Made by a program: the position numbers and the translations under genes
Shown here: positions 46,287-55,434 of the stretch, in pieces
Layout: every line of letters starts with the position of its first letter
Numbering within the stretch: the stretch's first letter is position 1
The notes under the pieces: model-generated
What the model saw: the letters and a program-made list of their open reading frames with translations, nothing else
The model's database searches: none
Told to the model about the DNA's origin: nothing
Source of the DNA: Pseudomonadota bacterium
GTDB lineage: Bacteria > Pseudomonadota > Gammaproteobacteria > Steroidobacterales > Steroidobacteraceae
Direction: 5' to 3'
Length of the DNA stretch: 64,000 nt
Assembly (NCBI GenBank): GCA_016703895.1
Contig: JADJBE010000008.1
Span: forward strand, 1 to 64,000

Positions 46287-47340
46287 TCATCACGTCGCGG
46301 ATCAGTTCGAGCCCAGTCATACGACAGGGCGGTAACTCGACCTCGCTGATGCCGAGCGGCACGACACGTTCGCCCCAACGAATTACGTGGGCGCAGAACG
46401 TCAGACCGCCACCGAAACCAGGCAATAGCAGTGTCGCCCCTGGTTTGACGCGCCCTTGTTCAACGGCTTCACACAAGGCCACGGCGACGGTCGCCGCCGA
46501 CATGTTGCCGTACTGCTCGATGTTCAGAAAAACGCGCTCGGCCGGTACTCCGACACGCTTTCCCACTGCTTCGATAATGCGTAGATTCGCCTGGTGGGGT
46601 ATCAGTACATCGACGTCCGCTGCTGTTAGGCCGAGTTTGGCAAGCGCAGTTTCACTCGCCTGGTTCATGCCATGGACCGCCTTCTTGAAGATCTCCTGAC
46701 CTTCGAATTGCCAACGCGTGATGCCGTAGAACTGACCTTGATTGGCATACGCCCCGCCCATGCCATGGACTCGCAGGATTTCGCGCGAGTCGCCATAACA
46801 ACCTAAATGCTCCGCGAGCAGACCCTCGTTTCGGTCAGTAGCTTGTAGAACGACTGCGGCTGCACCATCACCAAACAACACGGCAACGTTGCGATCAGTC
46901 CAATCCATGAACGGCGTAATCAACTCGGCACCGACCACGAGCGCATTGCGAATGACGCCAGTGCGGATCAACGCTGTCGCAGTCGATAAGCCGTACAGAA
47001 AGCTGGTACAGGCGGTATTGATGTCCATCGCCCCGCCGCCGTTCGCGCCGATACGCTGCTGCAAACCAGACGCCATGTTGGGAACCTGATCGTCATGACT
47101 GCAAGTTCCAAACACGATCATCTCGATGTCTTTGCCCGCTATGCCCGCACAGGCGAGGGCGCGTGCTGCGGCGACATACGCCATCTCGCCGAGTGACACG
47201 TGCGAGGCGCGCCGCGAACCGATGCCGGTCCGCGACCGGATCCACTCATCATTAGTCTCGAACAACTGTGACAAGTCGTGGTTCGTGAGTACCGCCGGTG
47301 GCAGACACTTGCCCCAGCCAATGATCGCGGCGTTAGTCAC
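46264..47340 (-). CDS. Beta-ketoacyl-ACP synthase III-like enzyme
   Basis: A 358-residue KAS III-type thiolase-fold enzyme. The triad is complete: C111 in NTACTSFLYG, H249 in LIPHQANLRI and N279 in QYGNMSAAT. It is longer than FabH (about 320) through a C-terminal tail of about 40 residues. It is not among fatty-acid genes, so it may serve a specialised acyl condensation. The GTG at 47340 has AGGA nine bases upstream; an ATG at 47379 is possible. Confidence 0.87.
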   Translation of the reverse strand: MTNAAIIGWGKCLPPAVLTNHDLSQLFETNDEWIRSRTGIGSRRASHVSLGEMAYVAAARALACAGIAGKDIEMIVFGTCSHDDQVPNMASGLQQRIGANGGGAMDINTACTSFLYGLSTATALIRTGVIRNALVVGAELITPFMDWTDRNVAVLFGDGAAAVVLQATDRNEGLLAEHLGCYGDSREILRVHGMGGAYANQGQFYGITRWQFEGQEIFKKAVHGMNQASETALAKLGLTAADVDVLIPHQANLRIIEAVGKRVGVPAERVFLNIEQYGNMSAATVAVALCEAVEQGRVKPGATLLLPGFGGGLTFCAHVIRWGERVVPLGISEVELPPCRMTGLELIRDVMKRKDPHE

Positions 47341-47465
47341 GGATGCTCGTCCTAGTGCGCTAGGAGGATGGACAAGCATACGACTTGTTGAGAAAAAGTT
47401 CGAACGGCTCGCGATTTTCAATTTCTCAATTGCGGCGTGCTAGCGCTAATCCGTAGACTAGTGGC

Positions 47466-48104
47466 ATGACTGACACCAACTTTTCCCGCTGGCGCCCGCA
47501 TCCCTGGCATGGGCTCGACGTCGGTGTGGATGCGCCACGCATCGTCAACGCCTATATCGAAATCACGCCCTTCGATGCCATCAAGTACGAGATCGACAAG
47601 GCCACGGGATACCTGCGGGTCGACCGTCCGCAGCGCAGTTCCTCGCATCCACCAGCGCTCTACGGCTTCGTACCCCAGACTTACTGCGGCGAGCGAGTAG
47701 CAAAACTTGCGCCCGAATCAAGCGGCGGGGATGGTGATCCACTTGATATCTGCGTGGTCAGCGAACGGCCTATTGAGCGGTCCGAGGTGTTGTTGCGTGC
47801 TCGCGTGGTCGGCGGCATCAAGCTCATCGATCGCGGCGAGGCGGATGACAAGATCATCGCGGTACTGGAAGGTGACTACGTCTGGGACAAGGTTGAGGAG
47901 ATCACGGCGTTGCCGCCGGTGCTAGTCGAGCGGCTGGAGCACTACTTCAGCACCTACAAAATGGTCCCCGGCCAGCCGAACAAAATGCAGATCGTGGGCA
48001 CTTACGGCTATGCGCACGCCGCAGCCGTGATTCAGGCTTCCTGCCTCGACTACATCGACAAATTTGGCACGCCAGATGTTGACCGACGTCGCCCGACTAG
48101 TTAG
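47466..48104 (+). CDS. ppa: Inorganic pyrophosphatase
   Basis: A 212-residue family I soluble pyrophosphatase. The signature [10 protein letters not shown] holds the metal-binding aspartates, and [25 protein letters not shown] is the typical N-terminal core. It converges on the DprE2-like gene with a 4-bp stop overlap. Confidence 0.93.
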   Translation: MTDTNFSRWRPHPWHGLDVGVDAPRIVNAYIEITPFDAIKYEIDKATGYLRVDRPQRSSSHPPALYGFVPQTYCGERVAKLAPESSGGDGDPLDICVVSERPIERSEVLLRARVVGGIKLIDRGEADDKIIAVLEGDYVWDKVEEITALPPVLVERLEHYFSTYKMVPGQPNKMQIVGTYGYAHAAAVIQASCLDYIDKFGTPDVDRRRPTS

Positions 48105-48850
48105 AACTGTAGGCGCTTAAAGATCTCTTCCGGCAGCAGCTTCACGACTGTCATTATGACGCGCCACTGCCACGGATAGACGACTAGCTGGCGCCGGTCG
48201 ATCGCGCGTTTGATCAGCCGAGCGCAGGCGATATCGCTGGCAGTCAGCGCTGGCGGTAGGTCCATCCCAGCGGTCATGCGCGTGTTCACAAAGCCTGGCT
48301 TGACGGTGATGACTGTTGTCTGCGATCGGGTCAGGCGTTGTCTGAGGCCGGACAAGAAAGCCGAGAAACCCGCTTTTGCCGCGCCATAGTAGTAGTTGCG
48401 TGCGCGGCCACGATCGCCTGCAACCGAGCTAACACCGACAATCGTAGTGGGTGCATCGATGCCCGCCATCACGTCGGCCACCGCCTCCAGGATTGCGGCG
48501 GGCCCCGTGAAGTTGCTTTCAATCACGATGCGCGCCTGGTCGGGATCACGCTGCTGCTGTTGCTGATCCCCTAACAAGCCAACCAAACAGACCGCGATAT
48601 GGGGTGGCGGCGTCAACGCGGCTATCGTGCGCCGCGCTTCCGGCACGTGCAATACATCGATAGCCACGAGTTGCACCGCGACGCTGTGTCGAATCGAGAG
48701 GTCGCTCGCGAGCGGCTCGAGCACTTCGGTTTCACGCGCGGTCAGGATCAATGGATGTCCGGCACGGGCAAACTCCCGCGCAAGCTGCATCCCAATGTCG
48801 GATGAAGCACCGATCAGCAGGACGGGAGGCAGCACCTTGGGTTCTGTCAT
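48101..48850 (-). CDS. DprE2-like short-chain reductase
   Basis: A 249-residue SDR with the nucleotide loop IGASSDIG and catalytic YxxxK in YYGAAK. It follows the DprE1-like oxidase with a 4-bp overlap, the same pairing as DprE1-DprE2 of mycobacteria, which together epimerise decaprenylphosphoryl-ribose to the arabinose form through a keto intermediate. The C-terminus [10 protein letters not shown] is hydrophobic-basic and could sit on the membrane. Confidence 0.8.
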   Translation of the reverse strand: MTEPKVLPPVLLIGASSDIGMQLAREFARAGHPLILTARETEVLEPLASDLSIRHSVAVQLVAIDVLHVPEARRTIAALTPPPHIAVCLVGLLGDQQQQQRDPDQARIVIESNFTGPAAILEAVADVMAGIDAPTTIVGVSSVAGDRGRARNYYYGAAKAGFSAFLSGLRQRLTRSQTTVITVKPGFVNTRMTAGMDLPPALTASDIACARLIKRAIDRRQLVVYPWQWRVIMTVVKLLPEEIFKRLQF

Positions 48851-50181
48851 AGGCCGAGCCGTTCGGACAGCCGGGATTGGAATACTGCTGCGGCGCCCGA
48901 CGCGGCACGCGCGTCGCGAAATTCCGCTACACGCGGCTGCATACGCTCGAAGTTGGCGCGCGTAACGCGGGCGTCCTTGGCGAGATACAAATGTCCACCG
49001 TACTTAATAACGATCTCATCTAGTCGCAGCATGAGCGTCGCGACTGTCTGCGACCACGGAAAATCGAGCGCCAGGGTGTAGCCTTCGGTCGGAAACGAGA
49101 GCGCCCCGGTGCTCGGGCCGAGTCGCTTCAGTACCGACAAGAACGAGCCGCAGCGTGAGTCTGCGATCTCCCGCAAGAGTTCGCCCAGGCCGGCTTCGGC
49201 GTTGGCAAGTGGCAAGACGCACTGGTACTGCGCAAAGCCGTGGCGCCCGTACAGCCGATTCCAGTGTGCAATCGAGTCGAGCGGATAAAACCATTGCTGG
49301 TAGTCCAGCAGTTTGGTGGTTGCGGCACGCTTGCCAGCACCATAGTACAGCGCATTGAACGCGCTCACAGTCAACGAATTCAGTGGTGAGAAGGGTGGCG
49401 TGAACGGCAACACCAAGGCCGTATGCGGGCGAACTTGGAACGGGCGGTCGCGTGATGGCGGTGGCAGCTCACGCGCATCGGCATGCTCCGCCACGTCCAC
49501 CAATGCCCGACCAAGTGTTGCACCGCGCTGTAGGCAATCGATCCATGCGACACGGTAGCTGGCCGCTTCGGTGCGCTGAAACGTGGCCAGCGTCTCGACC
49601 AGATTGTTAGTCACGACGCGGGATCGATTGAGATAAGCACTCGAGATGCGCATCAACCGGATGCAGCAGCGGAGTATCACGCCCGTCAGACCCATCCCAC
49701 CCAGGGTGGCCGCGAACAGGGCTGCCTGCGAGTCACGTGAACAGCGCACGATGTCGCCATTGGCGACGATCACATCCAGCCATTGCACGTATGACCCGAA
49801 TGAGCCGGCGATGGGGTGGTTCTTGCCATGGACGTCAGCGGCGACCATGCCACCGAGCGTGACATAGCGCGTTCCTGGCGAGACTGGCGGGAACCAACCG
49901 CGTGGCACGAACACGCCAAGCAGATCATCCAACAACAAGCCCGCCTCGCTTACAAGCACTCCCGTGGTGGCATCGAACGCCAGCAGCCGATCGAAGTGCA
50001 ACATCGAGACGGTACCCTCGGCATTGATGCCTGCATCACCATAGGCTCGACCGTTGCCGCGTGCAATCAACGGCCGACCTGACCGGACACGCTGGCAGAG
50101 TTCGTCGATCGAGCGGAGTTGCTCGATGTCTCCGTCGATGACGGGGTGCCTGCCCCAGCCTGTCAGTCGAGCGCGCGCCAT
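48847..50181 (-). CDS. DprE1-like FAD-dependent polyprenylphosphoryl-ribose oxidase
   Basis: A 444-residue VAO-type flavoprotein. The FAD loop ARGNGRAYGDAG, the phrase VHGKNHPIAGSFG and the C-terminal GGHLYLAKDARVT match M. tuberculosis DprE1 (its GKNHH, GGRLYTAKDSRT). The lysine of AKDAR corresponds to K418. At the position of the benzothiazinone-target C387 the sequence reads YTLALDFP, so that cysteine is alanine. Located between the HAD-UbiA fusion (9-bp gap) and the DprE2-like gene. Confidence 0.82.
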   Translation of the reverse strand: MARARLTGWGRHPVIDGDIEQLRSIDELCQRVRSGRPLIARGNGRAYGDAGINAEGTVSMLHFDRLLAFDATTGVLVSEAGLLLDDLLGVFVPRGWFPPVSPGTRYVTLGGMVAADVHGKNHPIAGSFGSYVQWLDVIVANGDIVRCSRDSQAALFAATLGGMGLTGVILRCCIRLMRISSAYLNRSRVVTNNLVETLATFQRTEAASYRVAWIDCLQRGATLGRALVDVAEHADARELPPPSRDRPFQVRPHTALVLPFTPPFSPLNSLTVSAFNALYYGAGKRAATTKLLDYQQWFYPLDSIAHWNRLYGRHGFAQYQCVLPLANAEAGLGELLREIADSRCGSFLSVLKRLGPSTGALSFPTEGYTLALDFPWSQTVATLMLRLDEIVIKYGGHLYLAKDARVTRANFERMQPRVAEFRDARAASGAAAVFQSRLSERLGL

Positions 50182-50190
50182 GAGCGGTTG

Positions 50191-51636
50191 TCAAAGCAGA
50201 ACGCTGGCTGCGATCACGGCGATGATCGCGGCGCCGACCAGGTAGCTGACGCGATCGCGTGCCGTATGGACGATGGGATCGTCATGTACTTTGCCCCGAT
50301 TGGCGAGGATCAGCATGCGGCTGATCCAGAACAGCAGCAGTGGACAGATGCCCCACAGCAACTGCGGCGAGCGGTACAGGCTCAGCGCTTCGGGGCTGTT
50401 GAAATACAGTGCCAGCACCAGTACCGAGAGATACCCTGATGCGGCGCCGAGCGCCTGGATCATGCTGAGATCTTCGACCCAATAGTCACGCTTGTGACCG
50501 CGAGTGTGGTTGGTGCGAATAACGGTTTGTAGTTCCACCAGTCGTTTGACGACCGCCAAGGCCAGAAAGAAGAACATCGAAAACGCTAACAACCAGGGTG
50601 AGACGCTGATGCCGATCGCAACCGCGCCCGCGATAATACGGATCGTATACAGCCCGGCTAACACGAAAATATCGAGAAAAACCTTTCGCTTGAGCCACAA
50701 GGAGTAACTCAGTGTGGTGACGAAGTACAAGGTGAGCACTGCGTCGAAGGCGAGCGGTAGGGTTAGTAAGGCAACTACGCCCGCAATTGCCGCCAGCGCA
50801 AATGCGGCGAACCCCCCGCGTCGCAGCGACAGGTCACCTGCGGCCAACGGACGATGTCGCTTGCGCGGGTGAGCCCGATCCGCATCCAGATCGAACAAGT
50901 CGTTGACGAGATAGGCACTCGAGGCCGTCAGGCTGAACGCCACGAACGCGATCAGCGCGGCGACACCGTGCCCGAGATCAAACGAGTGGCCTGCCAGCAA
51001 CGGCGCGAAGACGAGGACATTCTTGACCCACTGGTGTGGACGCAGTGCGCGCCACAATGGCAGGAACCATGCCGCAATGCTGGCAGGCGTAGGTGCCAAG
51101 TGTACGATGTCGGAATTGGCGCTGGCCGCATTCTGTTGCAGTCGCGGCGAACTGCCGAGCGTATAGGCGCGCCGCGCTGTCTGCCAGGCTGGCAGGTCGG
51201 TCTGACTATCGCCAATATAGTCGAAGCCGCGCTCGCCAAACAGGTCTACCAAGAACCGCGCCTTGTTAGCGCCAGACAGGTCAGTGTCTCGATTGGAGCC
51301 ATGCCATTCGTCGAACAAGCCGGTCTGTTGGGCCACTGCGGCGACGATGCGGCTATCGGCAGCGGCGATCAATACGATGCGCGCGCCGGCGGCGCGGCGT
51401 TCGACGATCAAGCCAACACAGTCTGGATTGAGAGGCAGGTTGTGGGTGTCCGGCAGGGCGACATCGGCCATGTTTGCCCGGCAGATGTTGCGCGGCTGCA
51501 GCAGCCAGCCGGGCAGCTTCAAAAGCACCTCTGGCGAATGGGCAGCCATGGCCAACAGATTGGCGTAGCTCATGTCGCTGCGCAGCAGCGTGCCATCCAT
51601 ATCGACGATCAGCGGCAGCACTGCAGTGGACTCCAT
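50191..51636 (-). CDS. HAD phosphatase-like domain fused to a UbiA prenyltransferase (DPPR synthase-like)
   Basis: A 481-residue fusion. Residues about 8-200 form a HAD domain with VDMDGTLLRSD and GDSQTDLPAW. The rest is a polytopic UbiA domain with NDLFDLDADRAHPRKRHRPL, whose NDxxDxxxDRxHPxKxxRP pattern is that of the phosphoribosyl-polyprenyl synthases (Rv3806c group) rather than quinone enzymes. It should attach phosphoribose from PRPP to a polyprenyl phosphate, and the HAD half could remove the 5-phosphate. The ATG at 51636 starts the HAD domain cleanly. First gene of the dprE1-dprE2-like operon. Confidence 0.83.
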   Translation of the reverse strand: MESTAVLPLIVDMDGTLLRSDMSYANLLAMAAHSPEVLLKLPGWLLQPRNICRANMADVALPDTHNLPLNPDCVGLIVERRAAGARIVLIAAADSRIVAAVAQQTGLFDEWHGSNRDTDLSGANKARFLVDLFGERGFDYIGDSQTDLPAWQTARRAYTLGSSPRLQQNAASANSDIVHLAPTPASIAAWFLPLWRALRPHQWVKNVLVFAPLLAGHSFDLGHGVAALIAFVAFSLTASSAYLVNDLFDLDADRAHPRKRHRPLAAGDLSLRRGGFAAFALAAIAGVVALLTLPLAFDAVLTLYFVTTLSYSLWLKRKVFLDIFVLAGLYTIRIIAGAVAIGISVSPWLLAFSMFFFLALAVVKRLVELQTVIRTNHTRGHKRDYWVEDLSMIQALGAASGYLSVLVLALYFNSPEALSLYRSPQLLWGICPLLLFWISRMLILANRGKVHDDPIVHTARDRVSYLVGAAIIAVIAASVLL

Positions 51637-51930
51637 TTTGGTAGCCCGTTGTTCTGTCAATGTTGCTGGCTCGACCAAGCGATGCGTCCGTTGCTGTCCC
51701 AAAATCGTCCTTAAGGGCCGCCCTCGGCCGGTTTGCGACTGGCTAGCGTCGCATATCGGCCCGCGCCGGGGGTGCCAAGAGCTTGATCCAGTTCGCAAAA
51801 TTTTGACATAGTCGCCTTAGGCTCTGGCTAGCGGTAGCCACGGCTGGGTAGTCTGGGCATAGTCCTTCAAGGCAGCGCGCTTGCGGACCGGCAGCGCGCC
51901 TCACTCGGAAGTCCAGGCCAAGCGAACGGA

Positions 51931-52356
51931 ATGCAACGCTATATTCCCCTGATCCTCATTGTCGTGCTCGCCAACGCGCTGTCACAGGCGCTGTTGAAAG
52001 CGGGCATGGCTGGCATCGGCGCGTTCCGATTGACGCAGGCTACGGCTGGCGCGACCGTCCTGCGTATCCTGCTCGATCCTTACGTGCTCGGCGGACTCAC
52101 GTTGATGGTCGTGTCGATGGCGGGGCACTTGTATGTCCTGTCACGTGTGCCGCTCAGCTTTGCTTTCCCGTTCATCTCGCTGTCCTACGTCGTCGTGCTG
52201 GCTATTAGCTGGTACTTCTTTGGTGAGCGACTGAATACTTACCACTTTGCCGGCACCTTCTTTATCTGCGTCGGAGTCCTGTTCATCGCGCGTGCGGGTG
52301 GTGAGGTGCCAGAGTCGCTATCCTCATTGGCCGCGCCTGATGAGCGCACGCAATGA
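51931..52356 (+). CDS. Small four-helix DMT/EmrE-like membrane protein
   Basis: A 141-residue protein with four transmembrane helices, like SMR and the ArnE/ArnF undecaprenyl-phosphate-aminoarabinose flippase subunits. PLSFAFPFISLSYVVVLAIS and FGERLNTYHFAGTFFICVGV match that superfamily. It is divergent from the HAD-UbiA gene and overlaps the following SDR gene by 4 bp, so a lipid-linked sugar flippase role is plausible. Confidence 0.72.
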   Translation: MQRYIPLILIVVLANALSQALLKAGMAGIGAFRLTQATAGATVLRILLDPYVLGGLTLMVVSMAGHLYVLSRVPLSFAFPFISLSYVVVLAISWYFFGERLNTYHFAGTFFICVGVLFIARAGGEVPESLSSLAAPDERTQ

Positions 52357-53399
52357 AACACATCATTTTTGGCGGTGATGGCTTTGTCGGTCGCTATATC
52401 GCCCGCGATCTGTTGGCTGCCGGCCATCAAGTGCTCCTCTGCGATCGCAACCGCAGCGATTTACCGGTATACCGCTTTGCCGACTACCTGCCGGTCGATG
52501 TACGCGACGCCGCTGCCGTGGCTACTGTGCCGATCGCGGCTGATGATATTGTCTACAATATGGCGGCGCGGTTGCTCATGCCGCCAGTCAAGAAATCGCT
52601 GCGCTACCAGGCGTATTTTCCAGTCCATGTCGACGGCACGCGCAATATCCTCACCCATATGTACGCCGCCGGTGCTAACCACCTGGTGCAGTTCTCGACT
52701 GATATGGTGTACGGACCGAGCGTCACGCCGCCGCCGATCCGCACCGATCATCCGCGCAATCCAATCGATGCCTATGGCAAGTCGAAGCTAGCCTGCGAGG
52801 ACCTCTGCCGCGAGTGGCGACAGCGCGGCATGCAGATTTCGTTGTTTCGTCCCCGGATGGTCATGGGCCCCGGACGGTTGGGCCTGCTGCAGAATCTGTT
52901 TCGTCTGATCGAAGCCAACTTGCCGGTGCCGACAATCGGGTCCGGTAGCAACCGCTATCAATTCGTGTCGGTGTTCGACTGCGCATCCTTTGCCATCCAG
53001 GCCGCTCAGATGGGCTGCCCCAACGGCGAATGGAATCTCGGTTCCGTCGGCGCACCCTCGGTACGGGAATTGCTAAAAGGGCTGGTGCGCCACGCTGGCT
53101 CACGCTCGCTGGTGATACCCACGCCAGCTTTTGCCGTGAAGGCCGTGCTGGCGACGCTCGACACGGTTGGTCTGACACTCATGACGCGCGAGCAGTATGC
53201 GATCGCCGACGAGGATTACGTCGTGGATGTCGAGGATCTGCGCGCCGTCTACGGACGGGTTCCGGAAGGCACGGACGAGCAGATGTTGACGGCGGCGTTC
53301 GATGAATACCGCCGCAATCGTGACCCGAATCAGCTCGCCAACGTCTTTACTGCCGATTCGGCGTGGGCAGCCTTTACGGCCAGCCGCGCTCGGGTCTAA
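52353..53399 (+). CDS. Extended SDR, NAD-dependent sugar epimerase/dehydratase-like
   Basis: A 348-residue extended SDR. N-terminal FGGDGFVGRYIARDL binds NAD, and the catalytic YGKSK is preceded by STDMVYGP, the usual serine/threonine site. C-terminal specificity cannot be read. It shares an operon with the small flippase-like gene beside the lipid-linked pentose cluster. It may provide or modify a nucleotide or lipid sugar. Confidence 0.8.
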   Translation: MKHIIFGGDGFVGRYIARDLLAAGHQVLLCDRNRSDLPVYRFADYLPVDVRDAAAVATVPIAADDIVYNMAARLLMPPVKKSLRYQAYFPVHVDGTRNILTHMYAAGANHLVQFSTDMVYGPSVTPPPIRTDHPRNPIDAYGKSKLACEDLCREWRQRGMQISLFRPRMVMGPGRLGLLQNLFRLIEANLPVPTIGSGSNRYQFVSVFDCASFAIQAAQMGCPNGEWNLGSVGAPSVRELLKGLVRHAGSRSLVIPTPAFAVKAVLATLDTVGLTLMTREQYAIADEDYVVDVEDLRAVYGRVPEGTDEQMLTAAFDEYRRNRDPNQLANVFTADSAWAAFTASRARV

Positions 53400-53406
53400 C
53401 TACTGG

Positions 53407-55005
53407 TCAGGCGACTACCCCTAACACCTCTAGCGAGACACGTTCGGCCGACTCCAGCGCGCCTTCCATGCCGCGCGAACTTAGCGCGGTATGTTCGCCG
53501 CAGAAGAACAGTCGTTGATGAGGCTTGGCCAGTTCATTCGCAAACTGCGTTACCTGGCCGGGTGCATAAATCGCCCAGTCGCCGGCAGCGAAAGGATCCA
53601 TGCCCCACGAATGCACCGCGGCAACTTCGAGCTTGCCCTTGGCGGCAGGCCGCATTTTCTCGAGCTCCGAGATGATCAGGCGCTTGGCATCCTCGGCGCT
53701 GAGCCGATCGACATACTGGGCCGCCAGGCCCCGCGACCAGGTCGTTAGGCTCGTCACCTCGTCGTCACTGGCGCCGAAGCGCTGTGCTAACACGATGCCG
53801 AGCACGCTGTCAGTCCACATGTTGGGATGCAAACCGTCGTCCAGCCAGTAAGTCTGCTTCGGTACCACGTGGAACTGCGTAATCGGAATGTAATTGAGCG
53901 TCTGGATAGCGGCGTTCTGCACCGGCGGCGGCGCCGGATTGATAGCAACATTGCGCAGCACCGAGTAGGGTAGTGAGCTGACGACAGCCTTGGCGCGGTA
54001 ACTCGAGCCATCCCGACAAACGACGGTTGCGCCGCTTGCGTCGATGTCGATCGCCGCCACTACCTTGCCCATGAGGACGTCGCCTTTGAGTCGCTTCGCC
54101 ATCGCGATGGGCAGGTTCTGGTTGCCACCCTTGAAGGCGCCAATGAACAGACCGGGTGGCACCGACCTTGCGGCACCTCGTTCCGTCGGTGCTGAGCCCG
54201 GCGTGACAGGCCCTGAAGGCCCTGCGGGCGCGGCTGTGGGTGTCGGTCCTTTGTCAGCGCCTTGCGCGGCGGCAGCGCCGCTGCGCGAGAACGCACCGAG
54301 CGCACTGCGATTCACCTTCTGCCAGTAGTCGGCAAAGGCCTGCATCAGTAGTGACACGTCGCGCGACGTGGTGCCATAGGCAATGTTGGTATCGAAGCCG
54401 AGCCGGATCGCCTCTTCGCTGGCGCCGAGTTTGGCGAGAAAGTCGTGTACTGAGATGTCGAACTGGGCAAAGCGCGGGTCGTACCACTGCTCGAGCTCTT
54501 TGAAGGGAAAGTCGTTCTTGAAGAACGCGTCGGCCCACGCCCAGGGGGCCAGCGCCCGTTGCTCGCCCGCAAACGGATTGCGCCGATGGCCGGGCCAGTC
54601 TTTGAGCGCAATGTGCTCGCCACTGAGAAACAGCTCCTGGCCAGCACGCGCCATGAAGCGCGGCGCGAGATTCACCTTTTCCACCGCGTATTTGTCGCCG
54701 GCGGCGATCATGCGGCCGTAGGCGGGTGCCATCGTGTTGCCACCAGCCTCCGGATGTCCGGGCACGTCGAACAAGGTGAGCACGCGCCCACCAATGCGTT
54801 GGCTACCTTCTAACAACAGGACCCGCTGGCCGTTTTCCTCCAGCGTCACTGCCGTCTCCAGCCCGGACAAACCCGCACCGATCACAATGACATCGATCGG
54901 CGCCGCCGCCTGTGTGTAGGCGACCCGCGGCAGACCAGCCGCTGCAGCAATGGCCGCCGTGCTGGCGACGAAGTGGCGACGCGAGAGGGTCAAATCGGCT
55001 GGCAT
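53407..55005 (-). CDS. Tat-exported flavin amine oxidase-like protein
   Basis: A 532-residue protein with a twin-arginine signal (SRRHFVASTAAIAAAAGLPRVA), so it is folded and cofactor-loaded before export. The FAD motif is VIVIGAGLSGLETAVTLEE, followed by GSQRIGGRVLT, and the C-terminal FFCGEHTALSSRGMEGALES closes the FAD site, as in monoamine oxidases. A proline-alanine-rich insert lies near residues 240-285. Substrate unknown. Confidence 0.87.
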   Translation of the reverse strand: MPADLTLSRRHFVASTAAIAAAAGLPRVAYTQAAAPIDVIVIGAGLSGLETAVTLEENGQRVLLLEGSQRIGGRVLTLFDVPGHPEAGGNTMAPAYGRMIAAGDKYAVEKVNLAPRFMARAGQELFLSGEHIALKDWPGHRRNPFAGEQRALAPWAWADAFFKNDFPFKELEQWYDPRFAQFDISVHDFLAKLGASEEAIRLGFDTNIAYGTTSRDVSLLMQAFADYWQKVNRSALGAFSRSGAAAAQGADKGPTPTAAPAGPSGPVTPGSAPTERGAARSVPPGLFIGAFKGGNQNLPIAMAKRLKGDVLMGKVVAAIDIDASGATVVCRDGSSYRAKAVVSSLPYSVLRNVAINPAPPPVQNAAIQTLNYIPITQFHVVPKQTYWLDDGLHPNMWTDSVLGIVLAQRFGASDDEVTSLTTWSRGLAAQYVDRLSAEDAKRLIISELEKMRPAAKGKLEVAAVHSWGMDPFAAGDWAIYAPGQVTQFANELAKPHQRLFFCGEHTALSSRGMEGALESAERVSLEVLGVVA

Positions 55006-55035
55006 GGGCGCAATTCCTTGAGGCTTGAACGGTGA

Positions 55036-55434
55036 CTAGCGGCTGCTGGCTTGGCGTACACTGTAACGCATGACGCCCGCGGCCAAAATGGCCGCCGCCG
55101 GCGCAACGCAATAGGCAACTACATGCAAGTGATTGGGCACGGTGTGGCCCCAAATCAGTCCGAGCAGCAGCGCTGGAACGCCGGCGACTAAGCCGTGAAC
55201 GAGTGGACTGCCGGCACCCGTGACGCCAGCCCACGCACCCGCTACAAATTGCACGAAAGCCCAGGCGGCACCGGGATCGATCTGGCCGGGAGCCGCACGC
55301 GCCCAGTCGTACCGCGCGAGCAGCGCCAAGCCGCCGACTGTCGAAATGGCAGTGCCAATGACCATCGCGAGAGGCCGGATACCGCGCGGCTTGCCGCGCG
55401 AGGAATTGGCCGCAGCGATGTCAGGATCGGTCAT
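55036..55434 (-). CDS. Small membrane protein, unknown
   Basis: A 132-residue protein with about four hydrophobic segments (LAMVIGTAISTVGGLALL, GAAWAFVQFVAGAWAG, VAGVPALLLGLIWG, VAPAAAILAAGVM). The ATG at 55434 overlaps the SMP-30-like stop (ATGA), so the genes are coupled. No family recognised. Confidence 0.65.
   Translation of the reverse strand: MTDPDIAAANSSRGKPRGIRPLAMVIGTAISTVGGLALLARYDWARAAPGQIDPGAAWAFVQFVAGAWAGVTGAGSPLVHGLVAGVPALLLGLIWGHTVPNHLHVVAYCVAPAAAILAAGVMRYSVRQASSR

Noticed and set aside
50854..51714. A 286-codon frame antisense to the HAD-UbiA fusion
   Set aside because: The sense strand encodes clear HAD and UbiA motifs.
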